From assembly GCA_036794395.1 (NCBI GenBank), contig DAIRGS010000085.1, positions 1 through 23,874 on the forward strand: a DNA stretch of 23,874 nucleotides, read 5' to 3'. The stretch comes from DASXMX01 sp036794395 (GTDB lineage: Bacteria > Planctomycetota > Phycisphaerae > Tepidisphaerales > Tepidisphaeraceae). Shown one piece after another: positions 14,396 through 21,142 of this stretch. A model generated the notes under the pieces. It was not told the origin of the DNA. It did not search any database and was given only the letters and a program-made list of their open reading frames with translations. How positions within the stretch are numbered: position 1 is the stretch's first letter; each line of letters starts with the position of its first letter. A program made the translations under genes and the position numbers.

Positions 14396-16579
14396 TCACA
14401 AATCAATCGCAATCACTTCATGGTCGAGAATCGGCGGAACCGCAACGGTGATCACTCCATTCGATTCGTTCATCGGAACGTCGGCCCCTGAAACAAGCAG
14501 TTGAATCTTCTTCGCTTGCGCACCTTGTGGAATACACACCCGGACACTCTGTGGTGGCGATGGGATGTTCTCCCGGTAGGGGCCCTTCATCATCATGGGG
14601 TTGGTCAGGTTGACGAGGTGAACGGTCATCGAATCCTTCTGTCGCCATACCGTCACATCGAGCGTGCCGGCCCCTGTCACGGTAACCGGGGCTTCTTCGT
14701 TCACCGCCCAGTTGATCGCGTTGCGAAGGAGCTGGCTATGATCGCTGGCCAACACTTCCCAGAACGTGCGGTCAAGGTCGCCGGGGAAGTAGACGATTCG
14801 GTTCTTGCCCATTTCCCGCAGGAAAACCTCGGGCACATCGGTCTTCGGCATGCGCGGATAAACCTCTTCCATCGGAAGATCTGGATAAGACGGAACTTGC
14901 GTGAGCGGCGCATCGGCGCCCGGCGCGTTCGCCTTGACGCTGACGCGCTGCACCGTGGCAATGATCCTTCCGGCATCTTCGAGGCCTTGCAGAATGGGAT
15001 GTTTCGTCTGCGTCTCAATCCGCATGTACGCGTTCTTAATGTCGCGCTCGACCCGCCCGGCATAGCTGACGCCCAGCAGATCCGATAAACCGAAGTTCGT
15101 GCGATGCTTGCCCCACTGGTCGTAAAGCGAAGTCTCAAACGTGGCCAGCAAACTACCGCCGCGTTGCACGTAGCCGCGCAGCTGATCGCACTGGGCGTCA
15201 GAAAGAGCAGCTGTGTTAGGCAGAATCAGAAGCTTAAACCGATCGATTTGGTCCGGGTCCAGCATCAGATCGTGAACCATTTCAAAGGGAATCCGCCCCT
15301 CGATCATCGCCTGATACATCCCCAGCTCATGTTCCTCCACCCGCCGGCGTTTTTGCTCTGCTCCGTAGTATGTCCCGGTCTGCTGGGAATAAACCATCGC
15401 CACGCGGGCAAGGTTTTCCTCGTTGCGAAGATAGCGCTCGTTTTTCCAATGCCAATTGTAAATCCGCTCCACGACGGGCAGCCATCGCCGGTCGTAAAGC
15501 GTGCCGGCAAATTTAGCGACCCATGGCCGCAGGCCATTGGCAATGCCATCCGTGAGCCAGATGTTGAGCTCCGGCGCGCTGGTGACCGAGTCCTTCCACC
15601 GATGTGCATCATCCGTGCCGATGCTCGCAATGCCGACGATCGGTTTGCGCCCAAATGTGGCGCGGAATTCTTTGCCGTTCTTGCCATTCGCCCAGGGAGG
15701 CGTCAGTCCATTCCGCGATTGCCGATCGGCGAACAGCGTCGGGGCCAGCGTGCTGATCGTCTTCATGTCCAGCGTGGTATTCGACCCGCCCCCGGAGTTG
15801 GCGATGAACCGCCCAGCCGGGTTGATCTTGCGAATCTCCGAATCCCACAGCCGCCAAAGCTCAAACAACCGGCCGTTGCTCCAGTCCAGGTAATTGCGAT
15901 AACGCGTGTCCTGCGGGTCCGTCGAGCGCGGAAGCTCCAGCCCGCAAAATTTCTTAAACAGGTCCCGGCACGAATCGCAGTAGCACATCCCGCTGCCCTG
16001 CCACCGGTTCGAGAAAACGCCGTCCACCATGTAATTGCGGACAATTTCTTTGGTGACCTCGGTCATGAATTGGAAGTTGTACGGCCCAAATGCGCAGGTC
16101 ACCCATCGCCCAGGCGTCGCCCAGTGCGGCCGCTTGTTCCCCCGCGCATCCACCGCCACCCATTCCGGATGGGCCTTGGCCGCGTCATCGCGAATGGAGT
16201 GCGGGTCCGTACGCGCCACAACGACCATGCCCTTCTTCCGGCAACCCGCCACCAGCTCACCAAAAGGATCGGTATCCTTCATCCATGCGCTGCCATGGTG
16301 ATATTCGATTTTGGTCGGGTAATACGCCACGCACCCGCCCGCGCTCAGGCAAGCCGCGTCGGCATGCACGCGGGAAAAATAATCGAGCCAGAATTGAGGG
16401 TCATATTGGCCGGGATCGTTTTCAACCAGAACCAGCTGCATCCACCGCATGGGGCGGTCGAACCATTCCGCAGCCGGATTGGTTTGAGGATCGGCCGATG
16501 CCTGAAGCGACGAGGCCAGGCTTGCGCTGGCGGCCAGCGCCCCGGCTGTCGCGATGAATTCCCGCCGATTGATGGACAT
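14396..16579 (-). CDS. Tat-exported glycoside-hydrolase-like protein (GHL6 type with beta-galactosidase-trimerisation-like domain)
   Basis: 727 residues from the ATG at 16579, which has AGGAGAG seven bases upstream. A twin-arginine signal is visible (NRREFIATAGALAASASLASSLQA), so the protein should be exported folded. Residues about 40-380 look like a TIM-barrel hydrolase of the hypothetical-glycosyl-hydrolase type: RWMQLVLVENDPGQYD, ACLSAGGCVAYYPTKIEYH, GMVVVARTDPHSIRDDA, HPEWVAVDARGNKRPHW, then DGVFSNRW and a CYCDSCRDLFKKF motif. Around 480-560 a second domain (LLILPNTAALSDAQCDQLRGYVQRGGSLLATFET) resembles the class-I-glutamine-amidotransferase-like trimerisation domain of family 42 beta-galactosidases. 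The end is a beta-sandwich. It probably acts on a plant or algal polysaccharide or fucosyl/galactosyl glycan, but the substrate is not shown. It lies upstream of the second propeller gene and may form a unit with it. Confidence 0.85.
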   Translation of the reverse strand: MSINRREFIATAGALAASASLASSLQASADPQTNPAAEWFDRPMRWMQLVLVENDPGQYDPQFWLDYFSRVHADAACLSAGGCVAYYPTKIEYHHGSAWMKDTDPFGELVAGCRKKGMVVVARTDPHSIRDDAAKAHPEWVAVDARGNKRPHWATPGRWVTCAFGPYNFQFMTEVTKEIVRNYMVDGVFSNRWQGSGMCYCDSCRDLFKKFCGLELPRSTDPQDTRYRNYLDWSNGRLFELWRLWDSEIRKINPAGRFIANSGGGSNTTLDMKTISTLAPTLFADRQSRNGLTPPWANGKNGKEFRATFGRKPIVGIASIGTDDAHRWKDSVTSAPELNIWLTDGIANGLRPWVAKFAGTLYDRRWLPVVERIYNWHWKNERYLRNEENLARVAMVYSQQTGTYYGAEQKRRRVEEHELGMYQAMIEGRIPFEMVHDLMLDPDQIDRFKLLILPNTAALSDAQCDQLRGYVQRGGSLLATFETSLYDQWGKHRTNFGLSDLLGVSYAGRVERDIKNAYMRIETQTKHPILQGLEDAGRIIATVQRVSVKANAPGADAPLTQVPSYPDLPMEEVYPRMPKTDVPEVFLREMGKNRIVYFPGDLDRTFWEVLASDHSQLLRNAINWAVNEEAPVTVTGAGTLDVTVWRQKDSMTVHLVNLTNPMMMKGPYRENIPSPPQSVRVCIPQGAQAKKIQLLVSGADVPMNESNGVITVAVPPILDHEVIAIDL

Positions 16580-16644
16580 GGATCTCTCCTGGTTGGTTGC
16601 GGGCATGGTAACGCGCCGCGGCCGGGATGCGAAAAAGAGTTTGC

Positions 16645-16718
16645 AACCGCGGATTTCGCGGATCGCGCGGATGAGCCAAGCTCTTCCATCCGTGAAATCC
16701 GTGCTAACCGTGGTTAGC
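16645..16718. repeat. Inverted arms of 9-bp units
   Basis: The left arm after AACC has units CCGCGGATT, TCGCGGATC and GCGCGGATG (16647-16673). The right arm at 16687-16713 carries CATCCGTGA, AATCCGTGC and TAACCGTGG, which read in the opposite sense from GCTAACCACGG. The spacer is 13 nt. It lies in the gap between the divergent GHL6-like and HEPN genes and may affect both promoters. Confidence 0.75.
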
Positions 16719-16729
16719 ATTCCCGCTTC

Positions 16730-17128
16730 ATGCTTACCGTCACCGAACTGACCTCAATCGCACGCGCCCGTTTGAAGGACGCCGACGCGCTGTTCTCTAA
16801 ACGCAGGTATGACGGCGCCGCCTATATCTGCGGGTACGCGGTCGAGGTCGCCCTGAAAGCGCGCATTGTCAAGACGCTGAAATGGGCCGGCTTCCCGGCC
16901 GATGGCGGAGAATTCAAGGGCCTCGAAAGCCTGAAGACCCACAATTTACGATTACTCGCACGACTGAGCGGCTGGGATGCTAAGATCAAGGCGAAGTTTT
17001 TAGCGGAGTGGTTGGCGATCAGCCAATGGAACCCCGAATCGCGTTATCAGCCGGTTGGCAACGTGATGCAAGGGGACGCCAAACGCATGATCGAAAGCGC
17101 CAGGAAAATCGTCGGAGCGTTGCTATGA
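16730..17128 (+). CDS. HEPN-domain protein
   Basis: 132 residues and nearly all helical. The pattern ...ARARLKDADALFSKRRYDGAAYICGYAVEVALKARI (residues 11-46) is the first two helices of the HEPN fold, followed by KTHNLRLLARLSG (69-81) and the end AEWLAISQWNPESRYQPVG (92-110). HEPN proteins are often RNases or toxins of HEPN/MNT modules, or RNA-interacting parts of defence systems. The catalytic R-x4-6-H motif is not present in its usual form: at the expected place there is R104-YQPVG without a histidine. It may therefore be a non-catalytic or differently acting member. The weak ribosome-binding site suggests low expression. The stop overlaps the next start (ATGA), so the two are translationally coupled. 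Confidence 0.85.
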   Translation: MLTVTELTSIARARLKDADALFSKRRYDGAAYICGYAVEVALKARIVKTLKWAGFPADGGEFKGLESLKTHNLRLLARLSGWDAKIKAKFLAEWLAISQWNPESRYQPVGNVMQGDAKRMIESARKIVGALL

Positions 17129-17523
17129 GTCGCCTGTCTGAAACACTGATAAAAAAGTTGAAGAAGATCGCGAAGGTAGTGGATGCTGAGAAGCGCCTTC
17201 ATTTTTTCGCCCTGGTTCACGATGAATCGGAGCCGCCGGATCGGTGGGATGTCATTGTGTCGGCGGAAAAGCTGGCGCCGTGGAGCACCGAGGCGATCCA
17301 GTACATCGCTCGGCTTCTAAGGAAGGAGTTCACCGATAAGGAAATAGTTCAGATCGAGCAGGTGGTACCCCTTCCACGCGATAATGAGTTGATCAAGTCC
17401 CTCAGTGAAGACGAGCGCACCCCGGCCCAAAGGATTCGTGGACTGCATCCGATGGATCACTTCGACGATGTTGAGGTCATCTGGTCGGCGAAGAATTCCG
17501 CGCATCAAACATCGAAGGTGTGA
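17125..17523 (+). CDS. Small HEPN-linked conserved protein, function unknown
   Basis: 132 residues, coupled to the HEPN gene by a 4-nt overlap. The sequence begins with a lysine-rich helix (LIKKLKKIAKVVDAEKR), then a strand (LHFFALVH) and the motif PDRWDVIVSAEKLAPWS (39-55), then a helix pair (AIQYIARLLRKEFTDKEI) and VEQVVPLPRDNELIKSL-like text, and ends with the DHFDDVEVIWSAKNS strand. I recall similar small proteins with a WDLVVSA motif next to HEPN genes in other bacteria, but I do not know an accepted family name. It lacks the GSxxRG...DxD motif of MNT nucleotidyltransferases, so it is not a classical MNT antitoxin. Given the overlap, it could be the partner or antitoxin of the HEPN protein. 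Confidence 0.8.
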   Translation: MSRLSETLIKKLKKIAKVVDAEKRLHFFALVHDESEPPDRWDVIVSAEKLAPWSTEAIQYIARLLRKEFTDKEIVQIEQVVPLPRDNELIKSLSEDERTPAQRIRGLHPMDHFDDVEVIWSAKNSAHQTSKV

Positions 17524-17543
17524 TCCGCCCGCAGGACGGCTGC

Positions 17544-17780
17544 GTGCATAAGCCTGCGGCACTGGTGCTATCGCTGATTGTGGCGGCCGGGCATTCCGAT
17601 CGGGCGATCGCCGTTCAATCTCCGCAAGCAAATTACGTCGCATGCCAGGTCCGGATGCCGTTCCACCGGCCTGACTGCAAAGGGGCCCAGAAGATTTCGC
17701 CGAAGAATCTTGAGGTCTTTGAAACGCGAGAGCAGGCGATTGCCGCTGGGCATCGGCCGTGCAGGGAGTGCCAGCCTTAG
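17544..17780 (+). CDS. Exported Ada-type metal-binding domain protein
   Basis: 78 residues from GTG at 17544, which has AGGA seven bases upstream and yields a signal peptide (HKPAALVLSLIVAAGHSDRAIA). A GTG at 17520 that overlaps the previous stop is an alternative. The mature protein carries FHRPDCKGAQKISPKNL, then EVFETREQAIAAGHRPCRECQP. This is the H/Y-x-x-x-C...A...GYRPCxxC pattern of the metal-binding domain of the Ada repair protein and of many secreted nucleases. The likely zinc ligands are the Cys in RPDC, the Cys pair in PCREC and a His or one more Cys. Here it stands alone behind a signal peptide, without methyltransferase or nuclease domain. The job is unknown. It follows the HEPN pair closely, and its stop overlaps the stop of the convergent gene at 17777-18202 by 4 nt. 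Confidence 0.75.
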   Translation: MHKPAALVLSLIVAAGHSDRAIAVQSPQANYVACQVRMPFHRPDCKGAQKISPKNLEVFETREQAIAAGHRPCRECQP

Positions 17781-18202
17781 AAGTCGTCATAGGAATAGAT
17801 GGACGCCCAAGTGTCGTCGTCGCGTCGCGGTGACCATTCACCATTTACAACTCGCAATTCGGTTCTGGTCATGTCGTCTTTATCTACGCGATAGGCGCGA
17901 CCGCGATCCTCCAGTCGGAGCACGCACTTGTCGTTGAAGGGGCCTTCGATGGGAACAAGCAATTGTTTACCCTCGAAGTACCACTCTTGGTGAAGGGCGT
18001 GGAGATCGCACCGTTTGGCGTTGAAGAACCAGCCGCCCAAGTGCAGCAGCATCTTATTGGGGGATTCGAGTTCCACATAGGTTCGCGTCTCGTTCCACCA
18101 GATTGTCGCCATGATGGGCACGGCGATGATGCCGAGGACGATGCCGCCCGCCAGTAGACGCTGCTTGTGCTCCTGAAGAGATTTGAAGAAGGCTCGGAAC
18201 AT
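17777..18202 (-). CDS. Single-span membrane protein, function unknown
   Basis: 141 residues from the ATG at 18202, with TGGAG seven bases upstream. One membrane span is visible (LLAGGIVLGIIAVPIMATIWW, about residues 17-37) after a short basic cytoplasmic start (FRAFFKSLQEHKQR). The C-terminal 100 residues lie outside and contain ETRTYVELESPNKMLLHLGG and repeated charged strands, with two Cys residues (RCDLH and KCVLRL) that could pair. No family is recognised. The gene lies 29 nt downstream of 18232-18603 on the same strand and probably forms an operon with it. Confidence 0.75.
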   Translation of the reverse strand: MFRAFFKSLQEHKQRLLAGGIVLGIIAVPIMATIWWNETRTYVELESPNKMLLHLGGWFFNAKRCDLHALHQEWYFEGKQLLVPIEGPFNDKCVLRLEDRGRAYRVDKDDMTRTELRVVNGEWSPRRDDDTWASIYSYDDF

Positions 18203-18231
18203 GCTTCGCTCCAGGTAATGGAACGCCCGTC

Positions 18232-18603
18232 TCACGCGGCTTTTAGCTTCGCCTCGCGTTCGCCTTGATCGGTGGTCTCCCGTTGGCCGCACGGCATGCC
18301 CAAGGCTACGACTGCGCCACCGGCCACGAGTCCCAAGGCCACGAATTGGAGCAGCAGCCGGCCCAAGTCCACGGTCGCACCTTCAACCACCACCCCGCCG
18401 GGATGCTCGTGATCCCGCCAGCCCGAAAGCAACGAATTTGGCGGAGTCGCAATGAAGGCGTACCGGCCCGCGTGCTCCGGTCCCAGCCCCGCAGTCCATC
18501 TGTATTCACCCATGCCCAAACTCCGGATACTCCACGGTGGAAACAGAACCATGAGAACTCCGATCGCCAATGCGGAGAGAACGATGATTCTATTTCCAGG
18601 CAT
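18232..18603 (-). CDS. Small membrane protein with two spans, function unknown
   Basis: 123 residues. GGGAG lies seven bases before the ATG. A first span or uncleaved signal is at about residues 5-27 (IIVLSALAIGVLMVLFPPW), followed by a loop with GEYRWTAGLGPEHAG and a second span near residues 84-104 (LLQFVALGLVAGGAVVALGM). The tail is short and charged. The FPPW...YRW motif is seen in small uncharacterised membrane proteins of planctomycetes, but I cannot name the family. It is the first of two minus-strand membrane genes and is divergent to the gene at 18798. Confidence 0.7.
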   Translation of the reverse strand: MPGNRIIVLSALAIGVLMVLFPPWSIRSLGMGEYRWTAGLGPEHAGRYAFIATPPNSLLSGWRDHEHPGGVVVEGATVDLGRLLLQFVALGLVAGGAVVALGMPCGQRETTDQGEREAKLKAA

Positions 18604-18797
18604 GGGTAGTCTCCCAGCGGGCTCGGGACGTTGGGTATGGCGCTCCGCTTGTTCATGATATCGCCGTCCTGCCGGGCGTCCTTGAGCTCATGACGCACGT
18701 CCATTTCCTAATGGCACTTGCAGCCCTTTCCCGGCGCTCATTTGCGGACCTCCGTGCGCAGCATCAACAACGCCTGCCAGAACTCCGATGCCAGAAT

Positions 18798-19412
18798 ATG
18801 ACATGCCCCGCGAACGTGCCGACGACCGGCGATTCAGTAAGACTCTGGACGCTCCAAGGACCAGATCATTTGCTCTGTTCCGGCCGCATTGATCACGCGA
18901 GATCCCGGTATAAGGATCAGCACATCACGGCCGCGTCGCGGAAACTCTTGGCAATTCTCGATGAGGATCAGATCATTTGGTGTTATACGCAATGCCCGAG
19001 AATCCCGAAGACCTCCATCCAATGGGTTCGATGGGAGCTGAGCGTGCCGCTGAGCGCCATTCTTCGCTTCATCGACGGGTACATGTGGAACAGACTAAGC
19101 AAACAAACCAGTGGGGTTCCGGTCCCTGCGAGATTCAGAAGCCAATGGATGCAGAATGTCCCAGCAGATACGCAGAACTCGGATGCTTGCGAGGCCGAGA
19201 TGAAAGAGGAATTCTGGAAGCAACCCGAATCCGAAGACGAGCGATGGAAGGGATTGTTTGTGCCGAGCTCTGACGGCCGAGAGGGAGTCGATGCGTTGCT
19301 CCGGCACCCAATCGATCCGCGTTGGGTGATCTGCCAAGAGGATTCGCGCAACGAGGATGTGCCTCCACGCCGGCGATCGCGCACATTGCGCGGAAGCACG
19401 CGAAAGAATTAA
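18798..19412 (+). CDS. Unknown protein, weakly like the DUF3841 type
   Basis: 204 residues from the ATG at 18798. An ATG at 18690 in the same frame is possible, but the extra 36 residues look non-coding. Neither start has a clear ribosome-binding site. The N-terminal SVRLWTLQGPDHL recalls the LWTIQ opening of DUF3841-like proteins, and WVRWELSVPLSAILRFIDGYMWNRL recalls their later E.E.P...IL.SD....W segment. The match is weak. Many tryptophans, and acidic C-terminal blocks (ESEDERWKG), are notable. The reading frame ends inside a repeat: the TAA at 19410-19412 is part of the TTAACC head of an adjacent repeat arm, so the original C-terminus may have been replaced. Codon use is coding-like through most of the length. 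Confidence 0.55.
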   Translation: MTCPANVPTTGDSVRLWTLQGPDHLLCSGRIDHARSRYKDQHITAASRKLLAILDEDQIIWCYTQCPRIPKTSIQWVRWELSVPLSAILRFIDGYMWNRLSKQTSGVPVPARFRSQWMQNVPADTQNSDACEAEMKEEFWKQPESEDERWKGLFVPSSDGREGVDALLRHPIDPRWVICQEDSRNEDVPPRRRSRTLRGSTRKN

Positions 19413-19473
19413 CCGCGGATCGCACGGATTTCACGGTTGAGAGAGCTGTCTTATCCGCGTCATCAGCGGTTTC
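19409..19473. repeat. Inverted arms of 9-bp units, overlapping a stop codon
   Basis: The left arm has TTAACC then CCGCGGATC, GCACGGATT and TCACGGTTG (19413-19439). The right arm, read from 19473 back, gives AAACCGCTGATGACGCGGAT. The TAA stop of the preceding gene is formed by the TTAACC head. It is the same family as 1186, 16645 and 19520. Confidence 0.7.
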
Positions 19474-19519
19474 AAGCTCAGCTCGGCATTTGACCCGGCG
19501 ACGATTACCGGAAGAATTC

Positions 19520-19667
19520 AGCCGCAGATGACGCAGATGGCCGCAGATTAAATGCAAAAACGCAAATGCAAAGAGGATCGAAGTGTTGCTTTTCGCGAGA
19601 CCCGATCAAGATCGGACGATGTCCCCGCGTTTTTCTTCATCTGCGGCCATCGGCGTCATCTGCGGCT
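19520..19667. repeat. Inverted repeat with 29-bp arms (MITE-like)
   Basis: Arms 19520-19548 and 19639-19667 match in 28 of 29 positions as inverted copies, and both contain AGCCGCAGATGACGC. The spacer is 90 nt with no ORF of note. The arm units follow the same 9-nt rhythm (CCGCAGATG, ACGCAGATG). It lies between the gene ending at 19412 and the XRE regulator. The remaining bases 19668-19760 show nothing I can name. Confidence 0.85.
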
Positions 19668-19760
19668 AAACTCTTTCTTGCATTCCGTGTTATGGGCAGG
19701 GCGAATTGCTGATCGCTCGGTCGGCTAAGGCAGGCTTTTGCTCCACTTGAATCGGCGGAG

Positions 19761-20087
19761 TTATCCCTTCGTCCTCTGCTCCCGCTCGGCCCTTTCCAGC
19801 ACGCGGACGATCTTCGTCACTGTCGCGGTGTCCGCCGTTACCTTGGCTTTTTCGATGCGGTTGAGCGTTTCGGGGCGGATGCCAGCCCGGCGGGCGGTTT
19901 CCGCTTGCGACAATCCCACGGCCCATCGCCGCTTGATGAGCTTGTGAGCCAGGCCCGCGCGCAGCGCCTCCACCGCGGGGTAGTTTCCGCCGGGGAGTTT
20001 GCCCGGAAGCGCCGGCAGGTCCACGTCACCCGCCACCGTGGCGCGCTGCCGCAGACGCTCGTATTCCTTTTCAGCCACGATCACCAC
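19761..20087 (-). CDS. XRE-family HTH protein, HigA/antitoxin-like
   Basis: 108 residues from a GTG at 20087, which gives MVIVAEKEYERL, the usual opening of the family. Other options are a TTG at 20153 (130 residues) and a GTG at 20078, which has AAGGTGG five bases upstream. A helix-turn-helix of the XRE/Cro type covers about 48-103 in this numbering: KLIKRRWAVGLSQAETARRAGI then RPETLNRIEKAKVTADTATVTKI. The first third resembles the antitoxin group that begins with ...VVIVAEKEYERLR and then NYPAVEALRAGLAHKL. These proteins are normally the antitoxin or repressor of a HigBA-type pair, but no small toxin gene lies directly beside it here, so it looks orphaned. It is probably an autoregulating DNA-binding protein. 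The flanking repeats suggest an unstable region. Confidence 0.78.
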   Translation of the reverse strand: MVIVAEKEYERLRQRATVAGDVDLPALPGKLPGGNYPAVEALRAGLAHKLIKRRWAVGLSQAETARRAGIRPETLNRIEKAKVTADTATVTKIVRVLERAEREQRTKG

Positions 20088-20421
20088 CTTAAAGTCAGTG
20101 GGGCGGTGATCGCAACAGGATTGACTGCGGTAGTGAATTTGGATCACGCACAATCGAATTCAGGAACCAAACATGCGAGCGATTGCGGCTTTCATTGTGT
20201 CAACGCTGCTGCCGGCACCGAGGCGATCCGGTACTGTGCTCGACGGTCGAACGCATGGTCGCTCCGAGCAGCCAAGTACCTGTCAGCACGGCTCGCGCAA
20301 ATAACAAAATGTCACACGGGCGGCCAAGCCTGATCTGGATGACACGGATCGCCCCGGCTCCCGAGGTATTATCAGCCGTTGAACCTCGCCAACACCCCAG
20401 CCTCCAGTTACAATTGGAGCC
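20088..20421. other. Intergenic region between the XRE gene and vapB
   Basis: No convincing gene. A short 43-codon frame starting at ATG 20173 has a hydrophobic start (AIAAFIVSTLLP) but no ribosome-binding site and no recognisable product. The promoter for the vapB-vapC pair should lie in the last 60 bases, but I see no good -35/-10 pair. Confidence 0.4.
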
Positions 20422-20634
20422 ATGACATTCCGTGGGACCGTGAAGGCGGGCGTGGTGGTGCCGGACGATGGGGCTTCGCTTCCGGAGGGAGCGAATGTGC
20501 GTATTGAGGTTGTTCCGCGAACTCGGAAGAAGCCGGCTCGAAAGATCATGAAGTTCGCGGGCAAAGCAAAGGGCTTGCCTGCCGATGCGTCGGCGAACCT
20601 CAAGCATTATCTTTATGGGCATCCGAAGCGATGA
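20422..20634 (+). CDS. VapB-type antitoxin (AF2212/DUF104-like)
   Basis: 70 residues. GGAG lies two bases before the ATG, unusually close. The N-terminal half (FRGTVKAGVVVPDDGASLPEGANVRIEV, residues 3-30) is the small AbrB-like beta domain with the pattern G.V..G.vv..dg..LpeGt.V.v.. of the AF2212 antitoxin family, which forms dimers that bind DNA. The basic C-terminal half (PRTRKKPARKIMKFAG) should wrap the toxin and block its active site. The stop overlaps the start of the PIN-toxin gene by 4 nt (ATGA), as in most vapBC operons. It also probably represses its own promoter. Confidence 0.85.
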   Translation: MTFRGTVKAGVVVPDDGASLPEGANVRIEVVPRTRKKPARKIMKFAGKAKGLPADASANLKHYLYGHPKR

Positions 20635-21032
20635 CCGAACTTTTCGCAGACACTTCCTTTTTCGTCTCGTTCTTAAATCCGGCGGATACGCATCATGACT
20701 CGGCCGCGTATTACATGAACGAATTTGCCGAGCGGATCATTTGCACGGAGTTCATTCTTGCCGAGCTTGGAAACTACCTCTCCGCTACAAACGCTCGCCA
20801 ATTGTTTGTGCCCTTTGTACGTGAGATCCGCAGCGACACGCGGTTCGAAATCCTTCCGGCTGACGAACGGATGATCGACAGCGGACTTGTCGAATACGAG
20901 CGGGTGCGGGACAAAAAATGGTCGTTCACGGATTGCACTTCCTTTGTAGTGATGCGACGTCGGAAGATCACCGAGTCACTTACCGCAGACCGTCATTTCC
21001 AACAGGCCGGGTTTGTTGCACTCTTCAAATAA
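20631..21032 (+). CDS. VapC-type PIN-domain toxin (RNase)
   Basis: 133 residues, the normal length of VapC-type PIN toxins. The PIN fold carries its acidic residues: D7 (FADTSFF), E40/E45 (TEFILAEL), D101 (FTDCTSF) and D120 (TADRHF), which hold Mg2+ for RNA cleavage, usually of tRNA or rRNA. The S-F-T-D-C-T-S-F-V-V-M segment is the hallmark of the group. It is translated with the antitoxin gene upstream. The full set of catalytic residues suggests it is active. Confidence 0.93.
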   Translation: MTELFADTSFFVSFLNPADTHHDSAAYYMNEFAERIICTEFILAELGNYLSATNARQLFVPFVREIRSDTRFEILPADERMIDSGLVEYERVRDKKWSFTDCTSFVVMRRRKITESLTADRHFQQAGFVALFK

Positions 21033-21072
21033 ACGCGCCTCATTCCATTTTGTATCGCTGAGAATCGACATC

Positions 21073-21100
21073 TTGACCTGCGGCAAGCGTTTCCTATAAT
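21073..21100 (+). promoter_or_regulatory. Sigma-70-like promoter of the P450 gene
   Basis: TTGACC (21073-21078) and a perfect TATAAT (21095-21100) are 16 bp apart. Transcription should begin near 21107, about 36 nt before the P450 start codon. This is the best-looking promoter in the window. Confidence 0.8.
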
Positions 21101-21126
21101 GAATATTGTTATAAGATATTCATTAT
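21096..21126. promoter_or_regulatory. Palindromic operator candidate (likely TetR target)
   Basis: A perfect 11-bp inverted repeat (ATAATGAATAT at 21096-21106, ATATTCATTAT at 21116-21126) with a 9-bp spacer. It covers the -10 box and the expected start of transcription, so a bound repressor would block RNA polymerase. The tetR-like gene at 22537 lies in the same transcription unit, which fits an autoregulated P450-tetR operon. Confidence 0.7.
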
Positions 21127-21142
21127 TCATGCAGGCATACCC

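Noticed and set aside
15104..16717. A 537-codon open frame on the plus strand, antisense to the GHL6-like gene
   Set aside because: It mirrors the codon pattern of the real gene, has no domain, and is rich in Arg/Pro/His as expected for a shadow frame in high-GC DNA.
18306..18704. Minus-strand frame beginning MDVRHELKDARQDGD
   Set aside because: It overlaps the membrane protein gene in another frame; only the first 30 codons look gene-like, possibly a remnant, but there is nothing to identify it.
20173..20304. Short 43-codon frame with hydrophobic beginning before vapB
   Set aside because: No ribosome-binding site, and the second half is low-quality text; cannot be supported.
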